DNA of 64,000 nucleotides from Seriola aureovittata (Eukaryota; Chordata; Actinopteri; Carangiformes; Carangidae). Below are positions 33,829 to 44,900 of this stretch, in pieces. The stretch lies in contig NC_079364.1 in assembly GCF_021018895.1 (NCBI RefSeq), positions 12,553,385 through 12,617,384 on the forward strand, read 5' to 3'. A program made the translations under genes and the position numbers. Under the pieces are notes generated by a model, which worked only from the letters and a program-made list of their open reading frames with translations, searched no databases and had not been told where the DNA came from. Numbering within the stretch: position 1 is the first letter of the stretch; every line of letters starts with the position of its first letter.

Positions 33829-36800
33829 CTGCATTGAGATAGACAAAAAGACAGAATTTTCCTTTAATATTTTGCACACAAATTGATTTTGATAGTTTGT
33901 TTTGTTATAACAGGGTCTGTGCACAACCTTTACACACGGGTGAACTTATTGTCAACAAATCACATGAAAAAAAACAAAAAAAACAAAACCAACAATACAT
34001 TGATCCATTTCTGACTTCCCTACCCTGATCCCATTTCAACAAATAATCAAATTTATGCTTTCATTTAAAAAAAAAACAAACAAAGGTTCAGTAATTAGGA
34101 AAAAAAATAAAATAATAATAAGCAGCAACAACAACAACTGGGATTTGTAGTTTTGGCAAACAGGAATATTTAATGCATTTGTTGGGGACTATTTTCAGCA
34201 GCAGTTTTGTTTTTGTCTCTAGTGAGTATTTATGGCAGCAGGATGGTGCATGTAGGATCGTCTCAGAACAAACTTCAATGCCCATTTTCTTTGTTATGAG
34301 GAAACATGTCTTTCCGTGCAGTGATGTAACTCACTGATGTGTTTTTAATAGTTTTAGAGCTTTAGGGCACAGAGGAATAAGCTATATCAGGCTGGCTATT
34401 CAGACAATACTTGTTAGTAGGAACAATTCATTTTTTATTTCATGTTCTTTTAATGGTATTTGCTGACAAGAAAAAAAATTAAAAAAAAATTATTATTACC
34501 ACTTAACTCGAACTATCTACGCACTGCACCCTATTTTCTGCATTTCCCTTTAAGCTTTCTTATTATATGGGGTTATGAAAAACAAAATATCCTGTTACAT
34601 AAGGGCTTTTCCCTGTTGGGTCTCCATGCAAGCATTTCTCAATTAAAGCCCTGTACCCATGCAGTCATCCATCCATCAGGATAATCAGCTGGAGGGGATC
34701 AAAGGCTTGAGGCCTTGAGTCACAGGCTGTGGGGCCAGTAGCCTAGCTTACTCCCCCCCACTCCCCAGATAAGCTATAGACAGATCGTTCATGACTACAC
34801 CCAAGGTGCCGCCATCATTAGAACTCCTGGTTTCTCATGTACAGTCCAGGAGTTAAATATGGAGAACTAGACTAGAAAAGATCAACAAAGTGAGAGGGTA
34901 TAATCCAAAGGCTGGCAGCAGTCGCCGGAGGGCCGGCTCACAGGGAGACCTGGAAGGCATGTGCTGCACACATCCAGTTAGTCAGCTTAACTTGTCAACA
35001 ACCTGGGGTTATCAGACCTAAACTTCCTGATTAAGTTCAGTGCAAAGAGGGGTGGATAAAAACCAAGTAAACCTTAACAGGGCATTCCCCATGAATGATG
35101 TGCTGCTCCTTTTAGTGGCATCTAAATATAGCATCATAGTTAAGCCAAACATTTCTGGAAATGCAACAGCACAGAGGTAAACCCCACCACCATCCACCCC
35201 TACATCTACTAAAACATTGGCATACTGATCCAGTGATGCTGAACCGTGGTTTGACAACAAAGGAGGCAGTGGATCCCCGGAGCGTAGTGGAGCATAGCCA
35301 TTAACATTACACAGGCCAGGAAGCATGGATTTCACAACTGACTGATCAACTGCAGCATCCGTGCCTTAACCTCCACTCACTTACAAATAAAACATGACAT
35401 TTCTGACTCAATATAACTGGATGCGATGCCGTCATTTAAGCCTAAAAAGTTATTTCAGACAGCCCTCCTTTAAATTTGAAAACTTCACAGTCTGAGAAAA
35501 GAACACATTCGAGATGAAAAATATGGGTGCAGATTACTGGCTTCAGCAGATGTGTGAAACTAATCAGCAGTACTCTAGAGCTGAACATACACATGCAGTC
35601 AGCAATCAAGAAAACATAATGCAAGTTTTGTTTATCACTGTTATTTTAGATATTAATATCTATTTGAATAATGACTAAATATCTCTCATTCATATTGAAT
35701 GAGAGATGTTTGGCTTGCAGACTACTGGTGCTGTAATTGTCTATTTTTAAGCCTTGGTGGTAGATCTAGTCTTAGTCAAGGCAAATATAAATCTTGTGCC
35801 AGAGAGGTTTCCCCACTACTGGCTTGCAGGCCAGATAGCTGGATCGGGGTTAATGCTGTGTATGAATGGCTGTGCTGCATGATCTAAAACAGTATATAAC
35901 TATTACAGATATGAGTTTTTGTGTGTTGATTAATGGAAGCAATCAAAAAATATGCAAGAAATGCATTTTTTGGCCTTCTCATTTTTTAGACATCACTTTG
36001 ACATCATTATATTTTATGTTATTTTGTATGTCGCAGAGCTTTCGTAGATGTACTAAGGTTTCCAACAGTATGTTCAGTGCTGCACATGCTGGAAATCTGG
36101 CATAAATTGTGGTCAAAGGAACATGTTTACAAAGTGTACCTGTTTTTCAGATACAATGATTGGCTCCTTCAGGACAATCCAGGTGACACTCTCATGTAGG
36201 GGGGGCGTGGTCAGAGATCCCAGGTAGGTCCAGTAGTGTAGGCTGCTGGGTAGGAGGCACTTGGGGTTGAAACCTTTGAAATCTGTGACGCTGCCCTGTA
36301 ATGGAAAGAACATACACAATAGCTTTTATATTACTGCAATAATGCTAAGGGCAGGTCATAAAAAATAAAAAAGTACATGTGATAAAATCCAGTATCAATC
36401 AACACCAGTACCGACCTTAAATTTCACCATGTACAGAGCGTCTGTGATCATGTGGAGCCATCTGTGGTCGTCACCTGTCTTTCATGACAGACAGATTGTT
36501 TTTGATATTTGATCTGTGACTTTTGGAGAGACTCTACACCAAATATTTTTGTATATACACTTGGTATAATCTACAAAATATCACAACATTTTATGTCTGC
36601 TTCTGTTCCAAGTTGGCATGACTTAAAAACAGCTGTTAGGCTGATACCAAACGGAGAGGAAAGGGGGCACATCGACAGAGCACAGAACTGCGCTTAAGAG
36701 AAAAATCTTACCTCTAAAAAGATGCCGAGGACAGCGAGGCCATCGGGAGCTGTTGCCGCCTCCCCAAACGTCTTGTACTTGACAGCGTTCCAGTGTACTA

Positions 36801-39800
36801 AGTGAAGCTAAAGGGCAGAAACAGGAAGAAAGAGGGAAACGGAAATAAAAATAAAAAAAATCTCAAATATCTATTTGAATTTTATTTTATCATTTTATTG
36901 GGACATTCATCGTTGTAACTTTTACCTTACTACACATCTCAAAAAGTGGGTTAGTCTGCATTTTGTTTATCAGACAATCACACACTGAAGTATTAAATCC
37001 CAAAACATTCACCTCAGATGCGTAGCTATTTCCTGCAACAGTGTGCTCCGAGCCATGGCAGCCCTTTCCGCCCCAGTGGAAGTGAAACTGTTTCAGTTTG
37101 TAGGGGTTGTCAAGAGGGCCTCCCTGGATTACTGTCGAAGATGAGGAGAAAAATTTTTTTTAAAAATGGTACACACACACACACACATACACACGATGTT
37201 GTGCTGGACAAACTGTATTACACAGGACTCCTGTGTGTAGCACCATCCAAACAGCTTGGTACCACTGCAGAACACACACTCACACCACAGGATGAGTCAA
37301 CCTGTTAACACCCAGCACACCTTTAAATCAAATTTCTCACTCAAAGCTGAGACATGAGCATGAACAGACAGACTGACTGCTTCACCAATAAATCTATCAT
37401 TAGACCTATGATGAACAGGCTGTAGGTTGAGATGCAAATAGCCAATCCTCTACCATATAAAACTATGCTTAAGCTACTTTAGGTTTTATTTAACTTTCTA
37501 TTCAGGTCCATTGGCGTACAAGTATTCAGAGAAACTTTAATGTATGTCTTGATGAAATTCAGTCCATTATTAGGAGAGTGCAGACTGGTTTCTGAGCCTG
37601 TGAGCTTCACTGCTGTGCAGGGACTTCTAGGCTAATCTGATTGTTATTCATTGTGATGCTGCTGACATCTTTCTGACAAAACAGGCCACACCAGTCCAGG
37701 TCAGATTAACCAGGCAGGAATGGCACAAAAAGCAAAGCAGTTATCTCATTCATCTTACAATATAAATGTAGCACAACCACAAGAACAATGGGATCTTAGT
37801 GGCTATATTTAGACATGCCAGACTATTTACTGTCACTGAGGTGATTAGTAGATATCCACTTATAAATAACGGATGTGCTGAATCAGGAATTTAAGAGCGA
37901 TAATAATGGTGTAAATCCTGACCATGGTAATGCTGACATTAATGACTGCCTGAGGAAAGAAATGTTAATTACAATTATGACTGGTCCTGTTATGCTTATT
38001 ATTCTAACATTCAAAGCCATATTACTGATATACAATCACCACATGCAGCCATCAGTTGAATAGTGTACACCGGCCTTAAATGAACTTTTCTTTACATTAG
38101 CCCATCCTTATTTTCTTACCAAAACAACGGTGACACAGAACACAGTCATTTGAGAATATATGCTTGTGAATATATGCTTGTGTGTGTATAACATGACCCA
38201 GCCATAAGCAGCAAACTGACAACAGCAGGTTTAGAGGATTTGTGCATGTCATTTGAACTATGGAAAAATGCTGAGGAAGTGCATTAGTTTTCCTACAGGT
38301 CTCCTCTGTCATTAATGATTTTAACAGATAGCTGCTTTCTTACTCTGTGGAAACTGAGCCAAAACAGCCCAACATTTCTGAGCTTATCATTCATGTTAAT
38401 GATGGGGTGGTTAACATGGATCCACCCAGTGATAAAAGCAAACAGGGTCATAATAACCACTGAGAACAGCTAAGTTTATTATATCTCTTGTCCAGCAGAC
38501 AGATGCTCATACAGTTAACTGCTGGATAAACTTTCCTGCAGCATAATCAGAGGCTTACTGTCAACCTTTGATTACGGGCAGTTATGCACATGGTTTGCAC
38601 TTTTGGAAAATTAAGGTAATCCCAACTTTCAAGTCTATGTTTCTTGAAAGTAAACTTTCAGCACAGACTTCCACTGCGTGTGGCTGACGGCAGATATCAG
38701 AGCTAGGGATATCCATAAACTATGACCTCTGTCAATAATTTCATGAAAGTCAATCTTTTAATACAACCATAGATCATGTCATAATCAATGCCCATATTCC
38801 CTGCCAAGACATTACTCTCCACATCTCCACACACTCCACATCTAGACCTAACTGTGACCCGCATGGATTGTGCAGATCTAAAACCACACCATATCTGAAC
38901 TGGTTGGTTGGTTTGTTTGAAACTATGATATTTCCTTTCTTTACAAAATATAATAAAAAACAGTCAACTTCTAGAAAATGAAGTAACAAGTAAATAAGAC
39001 CACCTTTTTCTTACCTGAACGGTCATCCGAGTCCTCAAACTCCACAACTACGGAGTGTCCATTATTGGCAATGTTGATGGAGGTACACTGATCGTAGTTT
39101 AGGACGATCGGGCCCAGACCAGGGTCATGTGAAGCCTGATGAGGTATGATGTCAATGGGAGACTGCCGGTTCCCCTGAGCAACAGGGTAGTTTTTGTGCC
39201 ATACAGAAGGACCTGGACATATGAGACAGTAAGCAATAAACAGACCAGACTTTAATATATCCAGTACCGCACTTATGTCTCCAGCTTCATCGCTTAAACA
39301 AATAAGAGATTTCACTGGGTCACGTTGAAAGAAAAATATTAAATTCTTGCTAAAGCATCATACTAGAATAAAGTTTTAGTTTTTAATTTAACACAGCTAA
39401 TTTGGTTGTAACTACTGCGAACCACTAACTGATAAAAGGTCTGTTTCCCCAAGGAACAACTTTAAGTGGGACCATCAGCATAAAATTGAAACATCAAGAA
39501 TCAAAAAGAAATCAATGAAAAATGACTCAAGACTGTCCTGTTTAGTGATCACACTAAATGATGCTACATAGTAAATAGAGCAACTTGTCTTGAAGACAAT
39601 CTCACAAAGCACCTTATTAGGAACACCATACTAACACTGGGCAGGGCCACCCTTTGCTGTCAAAACAACCTCAGTTCTTAAGTGCATAGATTCCACAAGA
39701 TGTTGGAAACGTTACCTTGAGAATCTGATCCAAGTTGACATGTTTGCATCAAATTATATCTGCAGATTTGCCAGCTGCACATTCATGACACTCTCATGCT

Positions 39801-40684
39801 GAAAGATAGATGGTAAATTGTGGCCATAAAGGGCAGAGAATGATGCATCGGTGCCCAAAGTGTGCCAAGAAAACATTCCCCGCACCAATACACCACCAGC
39901 AGCAGCCTGCATTTGAAACAAAGCAGGTTGTCTCCATGGATTCATGTTGTTGAAGCCAGAAATCTCAGCAGAAATCCAGGTCCATCAGATCAGGCTATGT
40001 ATTTGCAGTCTTCAACTGTCCAGTTTTGGCCTGTGCCCACAGTAGCCTCAGATTTCACTTCTTGGCTGACAGCATTGAGAGAACCAGTCTGGCCAGTCTC
40101 CTCTGACCTCTCTCATCAACAAAGTTTCCTCTGCAGAACTGCTGCTCACTGGATGTCTTTTGTACCATTCTGAATGCCATGGTCAAAAATCACTATGATC
40201 ACATTTTTCCCCATTCGGATGTTTGATGTGAAAATGAAGTGATTTCATGCATTGTACTGCTGCCACATGATTGTATGATTAGATAGTCTATTTGCATGAA
40301 TAAGCAGGTGTACAGGGTTTCCTAATGAAGTGCTCACTGAGCGTGTATTTGGCCGTGGCCCTGATGCAATGAAATGTTTTTCACTCAAGGGACCAGGACA
40401 AATCTAGTGGAAAGTCAGGTTGAGGTTACAGCAGTCATCCCTTTAAGCACGGGACTAATCTCGCATTAACAGCCATTTTAACACCCATTACGTTCCTCTT
40501 CTGGATAAAACACGCAGTGCCCCAAGCAAAACAAAATCACAGCAAACATTTATTGTGTATATTGAGGGTTAATTGCCTCCACTGTATGGATGCGAAAGCA
40601 GTAGGCTACAGACTCCTCCTGGAGCTGGGGATGCTGTAGGATCTTACCGTCCTCTTTTCCATATCCCCAGTGATTCCCTGTCAT
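33709..40684 (-). CDS. ca7: Carbonic anhydrase 7, complete, 7 exons
   Basis: Cytosolic zinc enzyme that interconverts CO2 and bicarbonate; CA7 is the neuronal/muscle isoform in mammals. Minus-strand exons: 40648-40684, 39015-39212, 37013-37131, 36712-36807, 36416-36478, 36140-36295, 33709-33828. They join in frame to 262 residues (human CA7 264). Zinc ligands are H95 and H97 in QFHFHWG and H120 in LHLVHW; the proton-shuttle histidine is H65 in NNGH; E107 is in SEHTV; T200/T201 are in SLTTPPL. No signal peptide or membrane segment, so it is not a secreted or anchored isoform. NPKCLLP and [10 protein letters not shown], with the position next to nae1, point to CA7. The start ATG has A at -3. 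It is head-to-head with nae1. Confidence 0.95.
33829..36139 (-). other. ca7: ca7 last intron, 2.3 kb
   Basis: Carries the dispersed repeat at 33950-34480. The rest has no recognised element; the open frame at 35018-35335 has no domain features. Confidence 0.8.
33950..34480 (+). repeat. Dispersed repeat with TTATTGTCAACAAATCACA head, copy 2
   Basis: Same element as 22310-22775: TTGTCAACAAATCACATGAA, GGTTCAGTAATTAGG, TTTGTTGGGGACTATTTTCA, GGATGGTGCATGTAGGATCG, AACTCACTGATGTGTTTTTA, AATAAGCTATATCAGGCTGG and ACAATTCATTTTTTATTTCA. It lies in the last ca7 intron, close to the terminal exon. Confidence 0.75.
36140..36295 (-). CDS. ca7: ca7 coding exon 6, active-site threonines
   Basis: 156 bases, 52 codons, acceptor CCATTACAG, donor GTACACT. 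Encodes [22 protein letters not shown] with T200/T201, and [10 protein letters not shown]. Confidence 0.95.
36416..36478 (-). CDS. ca7: ca7 coding exon 5
   Basis: 63 bases, 21 codons, acceptor TCATGAAAG, donor GTCGGTA. Encodes TGDDHRWL and [10 protein letters not shown]. Confidence 0.93.
36712..36807 (-). CDS. ca7: ca7 coding exon 4, third zinc ligand
   Basis: 96 bases, 32 codons, acceptor CCCTTTAG, donor GTAAGAT. Begins LHLVHWN with H120, the third zinc ligand, and ends [11 protein letters not shown]. Confidence 0.95.
37013..37131 (-). CDS. ca7: ca7 coding exon 3, zinc ligands 1 and 2
   Basis: 119 bases, acceptor TCGACAG, donor GTGAATG, phase 1 in and 0 out. Encodes QFHFHWG with zinc ligands H95 and H97, and SEHTV with E107. 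Confidence 0.95.
37132..39014 (-). other. ca7: ca7 intron 2, 1.9 kb
   Basis: A short CA run at 37171-37192; no other recognised element. Flanking exons join in phase 1, so no exon is missing. Confidence 0.8.
39015..39212 (-). CDS. ca7: ca7 coding exon 2, proton-shuttle histidine
   Basis: 198 bases, acceptor TATGTCCAG, donor GTAAGAAA, phase 1 in and out. Encodes [18 protein letters not shown] and NNGHSV with the shuttle residue H65. Confidence 0.95.
39213..40647 (-). other. ca7: ca7 intron 1, 1.4 kb
   Basis: More than half of this intron is the decayed transposon at about 39600-40345. Confidence 0.8.
39600..40345 (-). mobile_element. Decayed Tc1/mariner-type DNA transposon, internally deleted
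   Basis: The left end AAGCACCTTATTAGGAACACC pairs with the right end, whose reverse complement is GAGCACTTCATTAGGAAACCC, giving terminal inverted repeats of about 25 bases. Between them are blocks I recognise from a common fish Tc1-like element with its transposase frame on the minus strand: CATGGATTCATGTTGTTGA, TGGCACAC (reverse complement of GTGTGCCA), CAACTGTCCAGTTTTGG and GTACTGCTGCCACATGATTG. At about 0.75 kb it has lost part of the transposase region and carries stops, so it is not active. It sits in ca7 intron 1. Confidence 0.7.
40648..40684 (-). CDS. ca7: ca7 coding exon 1
   Basis: 37 coding bases: start ATG at 40684-40682, [12 protein letters not shown], then donor GTAAGAT; ends in phase 1. 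The short first exon ending within the GYG.(E/D)DG motif is the usual structure of cytosolic carbonic anhydrases. Confidence 0.93.
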
Positions 40685-40857
40685 TGTCCCTGTTTGTGGA
40701 TCCAAGTCTAACCGAGCTGTCGTTGTCTGACTCCTTCACTCCGGTGCGCACGTGGGGGGACGGACAAGAACATCAGTGAGTGCAGCAATTGATGAAGTTT
40801 ATGTAGTGGCCAAAGGGGAGGGCAATTATCCCTTTCTTGACACGCCTCTCCACGCCC

Positions 40858-40911
40858 ACGCACGCACACACACACGCACACGCACACACACACACACATA
40901 TACACACACAC
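40858..40911. repeat. Imperfect (CA)n microsatellite
   Basis: CA/CG dinucleotides with an ATATA interruption, about 200 bases upstream of the ca7 start codon. Confidence 0.95.
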
Positions 40912-41429
40912 AGTCCACCTGTCGAGGGTTTTAAAACTAATCTTGTCCAGTGTCACCGCATTAGGGTCGGCCCTTTTTGGATTTAATGATTAGATATGAT
41001 TACAATACGATTATATAAATTAGAAATATACCGAATGTCTTTTGCTATTCTTAAGTGATAATGACTGTTTATATACCTTATTCAGGTGAACCATTTAGAT
41101 AGAAATTTTCAAGAGACGACAGAATGTAGCATAAAAAATAAATAAAAACAATTCATAAACAGATGGCCCGGAAGAGAAAAAAAATACTAACACGAAATAC
41201 AAAATTGTAATAATAAAAATAACACGCCTCAGCAATTGCAATTGCATTGTGTTTGGGAAAATTTAAACATAGGATCAGTGTTTTATGAAGACTATCAGTC
41301 TCTCTTAATGAGAACTTAATTACAGGCTACAAATGCATGTGTAATGTACCCATAAACAGACATACTGTGCATATCTGAAACATGATCAGCCCTAATACTG
41401 TTTTAATTTTTCAATACTGAAATGTACAA

Positions 41430-41660
41430 ATACAACAACAAAAGTCATGTAAAAAGGTCAGGTAAAAGTACAAAAATATAAACATCAAAGACTAAATAAA
41501 ATACCAAAAGTAAAAGTACTCATTTGAATTGCCCGTTTCATTGTGTTATTATTTAATGTTGTAGTTGGTTTCGATGAAGCTGATTTTACTGGTCGGTAAC
41601 TTGTGAATTTTGATGCAGCTATGTATTTTATATGCGTATATTTTGATGTATATGTACAAA
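41430..41660 (-). repeat. Transposon-like repeat, same family as 20572-21343, copy 4 (inverted)
   Basis: Minus-orientation fragment: GGTAAAAGTACAAAAATATA, then TACCAAAAGTAAAAGTACTC, matching the antisense of the TACTTTTGATACTTTAAGTA end of the other copies, followed by TTAATGTTGTAGTTGGTT. It lies about 220 bases upstream of the nae1 start. Confidence 0.55.
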
Positions 41661-41876
41661 GAGGACTGCACTCCTCTTATTTCATATATAAAATAATATT
41701 AATCATACACGTCTTGACAATTCAATTATCCATCATACATGTATCGGTATCAGTATCGCGGTGAGAATTTGTGTCGAAAGTGCGAGTCTGACGTTTTGTG
41801 ACGGCATTTTTGTGTCGAATCTACCCTCTGAGAGAGTTAAAATGCGTCCATAGACATCACTCTTTGGAAGGAAACC

Positions 41877-41926
41877 ATGGCAGCCACCAAAACCTCCAAA
41901 GAACAGAAATACGACAGGCAGCTCAG
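41877..41926 (+). CDS. nae1: nae1 coding exon 1
   Basis: 50 bases from ATG; encodes [16 protein letters not shown]; donor GTACGTT, phase 2 out. N-terminus differs from mammals before EQKYDRQLR, which is invariant. Confidence 0.95.
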
Positions 41927-44900
41927 GTACGTTTAAACAACGCCGTGCACTTGTAAAATAACTTTTTTGTTCCTTTAGCTAAATGTTATAAGTATTTTAT
42001 GTGAGCGGTCACAGCAGAAACATTGGCGAAGCATAAATGCTAATGTTAGCTAGCGTTAGCTTGCTGTGTGCGTTGTAGCTATAACAGCTAACACTTAAAC
42101 TTAAAGGTTAATGCGATGGTTAACGAATGCTCTGTTTTTCTGTTTGGTGTTGCTAGCCCATCAAAACTGTCAGCTTGTCTAATAGCAACCATATTAACTG
42201 CATTTGATGGTTAAACGAGTGTAACAATAAGGAAATGAATGGCATTGAAGCTATCATACCAGTAGCTAAGTCAGGGGCTCACTGTTTTTGCAGCAGTTGA
42301 GGATGAATGTTATCACTAGATGGCAACACACTTGTTATGTTGTGTGCTTTCAGACTGTGGGGTGACCATGGTCAGGAAACACTGGAGAATGCACATGTTT
42401 GTCTCATCAACGCCACAGCAACTGGAACAGAGATACTGAAGAACCTGGTACTTCCAGGTACACAGATGTGGCTCTCTGTGTTGGTGATAATGCTGCAGGT
42501 GCTGATGAAAGCATCACACTGACTGAATTAATCGATCTCCTTGTCAGGTATTGGAGCATTCACCATAGTTGATGGACACACAGTTTCTGGGGAAGATGTT
42601 GGAAACAAGTAAGACAGCAGTGTTTCTTTGAAAGTTGAGCTAAGCTTAAGTTGTATGTGTTAGTTTTACTTCTGTATTCATGGACCTCTTGATCTTGTCT
42701 TGCAGCTTTTTCCTTAACAAAAACAGTATTGGAAAGGTATGCTATGCTGAAATTAAGAAATTTATGTTTTATGATCATATCTATTTTTCTGTCACAAGTG
42801 CACACACACACACAGCATTTCCTATTTTTCCCCATCGTATTGTTGCATCTTTTCTTCATGGTTGTTCATAGTTATTTTTAATATTCTTCTTAGGACAAAA
42901 AAAGTGCAATGCATCTGCATATTTGTATGAGCCCTGACCTTAATTTTTATGTTGCAGAACAGAGCACAGGCGGCCACTGAGCTACTACAAGAACTTAACA
43001 GTGATGTCTCTGGAAACTTTGTCGAAGAGGTTGGTATTGTCTAGGGCTTGGCAAGGTGCCACAGATGTCTTCACAATGGGTATTATGTTTCAGTGGGAAA
43101 TGAAATCACACAAATAGTTTATATTATCATACCAATGACAATATTTACATCACACTAAAACACATTAAAATGGTGAAAAATGCTTTACAAGGTAAAACAG
43201 ACGCAAGACCTAGTGCCTATACATTACAACAATAACAGAGATCAAAAATACTATAAGTATAAGTTTTCATTATATAAAAATAGGTCTATGGATACAACAT
43301 ATGCTGTGTAAATATGTAAATGTAATGAACAGTATTATCACTCTTGTATTTGCTATTACTCTTATAGAGTCCAGATAAACTCCTGGACAATGATCCAGAG
43401 TTTTTCCACAGGTTTACCATCGTCATCGGTGTCCATTTGCCAGAAAGGTATGAGATATAGTTCATCTTTACTCTCAGCCTTTATTGTAACAAGAGTTTGT
43501 ATGAAATTATGTATGAATTTTGTGTTTCTGACCCAGCCAAAGTTTACTTAACATGTTGCTGTTCAGTCAGTGTAATAGATGATTGAGATAAGATTTCTAC
43601 CGTTTTAATTTTTTAGAAAATGTTTACTTTGTCTTTTGCAGAAACTGGTTTTGAATTGGCCTGATGATCTATTTTTTTCTTTTCTGTCCAATAAACTTGT
43701 CAAATTATCTTTTAAATTCAACAGCACATGTTTGAGGCTCGGCTCAGTTCTGTGGAGTGCTACGGTACCTTTCCTAGTCTGTAAAACCTATGGCCTTATC
43801 GGCTACATGAGACTAGTGCTGCGGGAGCACACAGGTTAGTGCCCAGTGTTTGTCTAGAATTCCATTTTACATGTGTAATGGTTTCAGTTTACAGTGAAGC
43901 ATGTACCATTGAAACTGCTAATTTAGCACTAATTATAAAATGCCATAAATTACCCTCTCATTTACATGAGATTATCGACATCTCATCTGCTTGTATCCAC
44001 CCTTTTTGGTACATATGTATTTCACTGTGGCTCATAGTTTGTAGGTATAATTGTTTAATATATATTGACCTTTTAACACCTCTCTTCAGTGATTGAATCT
44101 CATCCAGACAATGCTTTGGAGGACCTGAGGTTAGACCAGCCTTTTGGCGAATTTAAGAACCACATTCAGTCCTATGACCTTGATAGCATGGAGAAGAAGG
44201 TGTGTAGATTGGAGTCAGCACATGTGTGTTTGCACATTAGTCATTATAAACCTTGCCAGCTTTACACAACTGATATTGTTCCTATTTTATTTAACCTCTA
44301 GGATCACAGTCACACACCATGGGTTATCATTCTTGCCAAATACCTGGAGAAATGGCTTAGTGAGGTACAGTACATTTTCTGTGGTGTATCTCTTTGACAA
44401 AGACTCCATCACTGATATTCATTCTTGAGTGTTTTTGTTAGTGTTGCTATACATTAAAATGTTTTTGCTCTTGTCTTTGTAGCATAACGGTCAGCCACCA
44501 AAAAATTACAAGGAGAAAGAGGCTTTCAGACAGTTTATTCGGGAAGGTATCTGTTGACTTCTTAATGCGGTTGCTTATAAATCCAGTGACTTGGCTGTGT
44601 AACTGAAACTTATCTGTGATTTATTTTTATTTTGTGTTCCTTCAGGGATCCTGAAGAATGAGAATGGTGTCCCAGAGGATGAAGAAAATTTTGAGGAAGC
44701 TATTAAGAATGTCAACACTGCTTTAAATCCAACCAAGGTGCCAGATCTAAAATGCTCTTGGTTTTTTAAGAGTTATCTTGTGTCAACATATCTCACATTT
44801 AAACCTCCAATCAGTCTGTTTTCTATGGTGTTATAGTCAAGAGTTAAGTCTAGTGAGAGTCCTCATGTAATGTCTCTTGTTTTCTGCAGATTCCTAATAC

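Larger units (their letters stand above)
40685..41876. promoter_or_regulatory. Shared upstream region of ca7 and nae1
   Basis: The two start codons diverge across 1.19 kb. Near ca7 are CGCACGTGGG (E-box CACGTG at 40749-40754) and an imperfect CA repeat at 40858-40911. Near nae1, within about 80 bases of its ATG, are two TGACG half-sites (TCTGACGTTTTGTGACGGC), resembling CRE/ATF sites, in a locally CpG-richer stretch. I see no convincing TATA box for nae1. A dispersed repeat copy fills about 41430-41660. Whether one bidirectional promoter or two are used cannot be told from sequence. Confidence 0.5.

Noticed and set aside
35018..35335. 105-codon minus-strand open frame in the last ca7 intron
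   Set aside because: ca7 exons on either side join in phase 0 with the normal protein length, so no extra exon is needed; no known domain.
39754..40173. Open frames on both strands in ca7 intron 1
   Set aside because: They fall inside the decayed Tc1-like element and represent broken transposase or antisense sequence rather than host genes.
33709..40684. Assignment to another cytosolic carbonic anhydrase (CA1/2/3/13)
   Set aside because: The NPKCLLP and [10 protein letters not shown] motifs and head-to-head position with nae1 fit CA7 best; an alignment tree would settle it.
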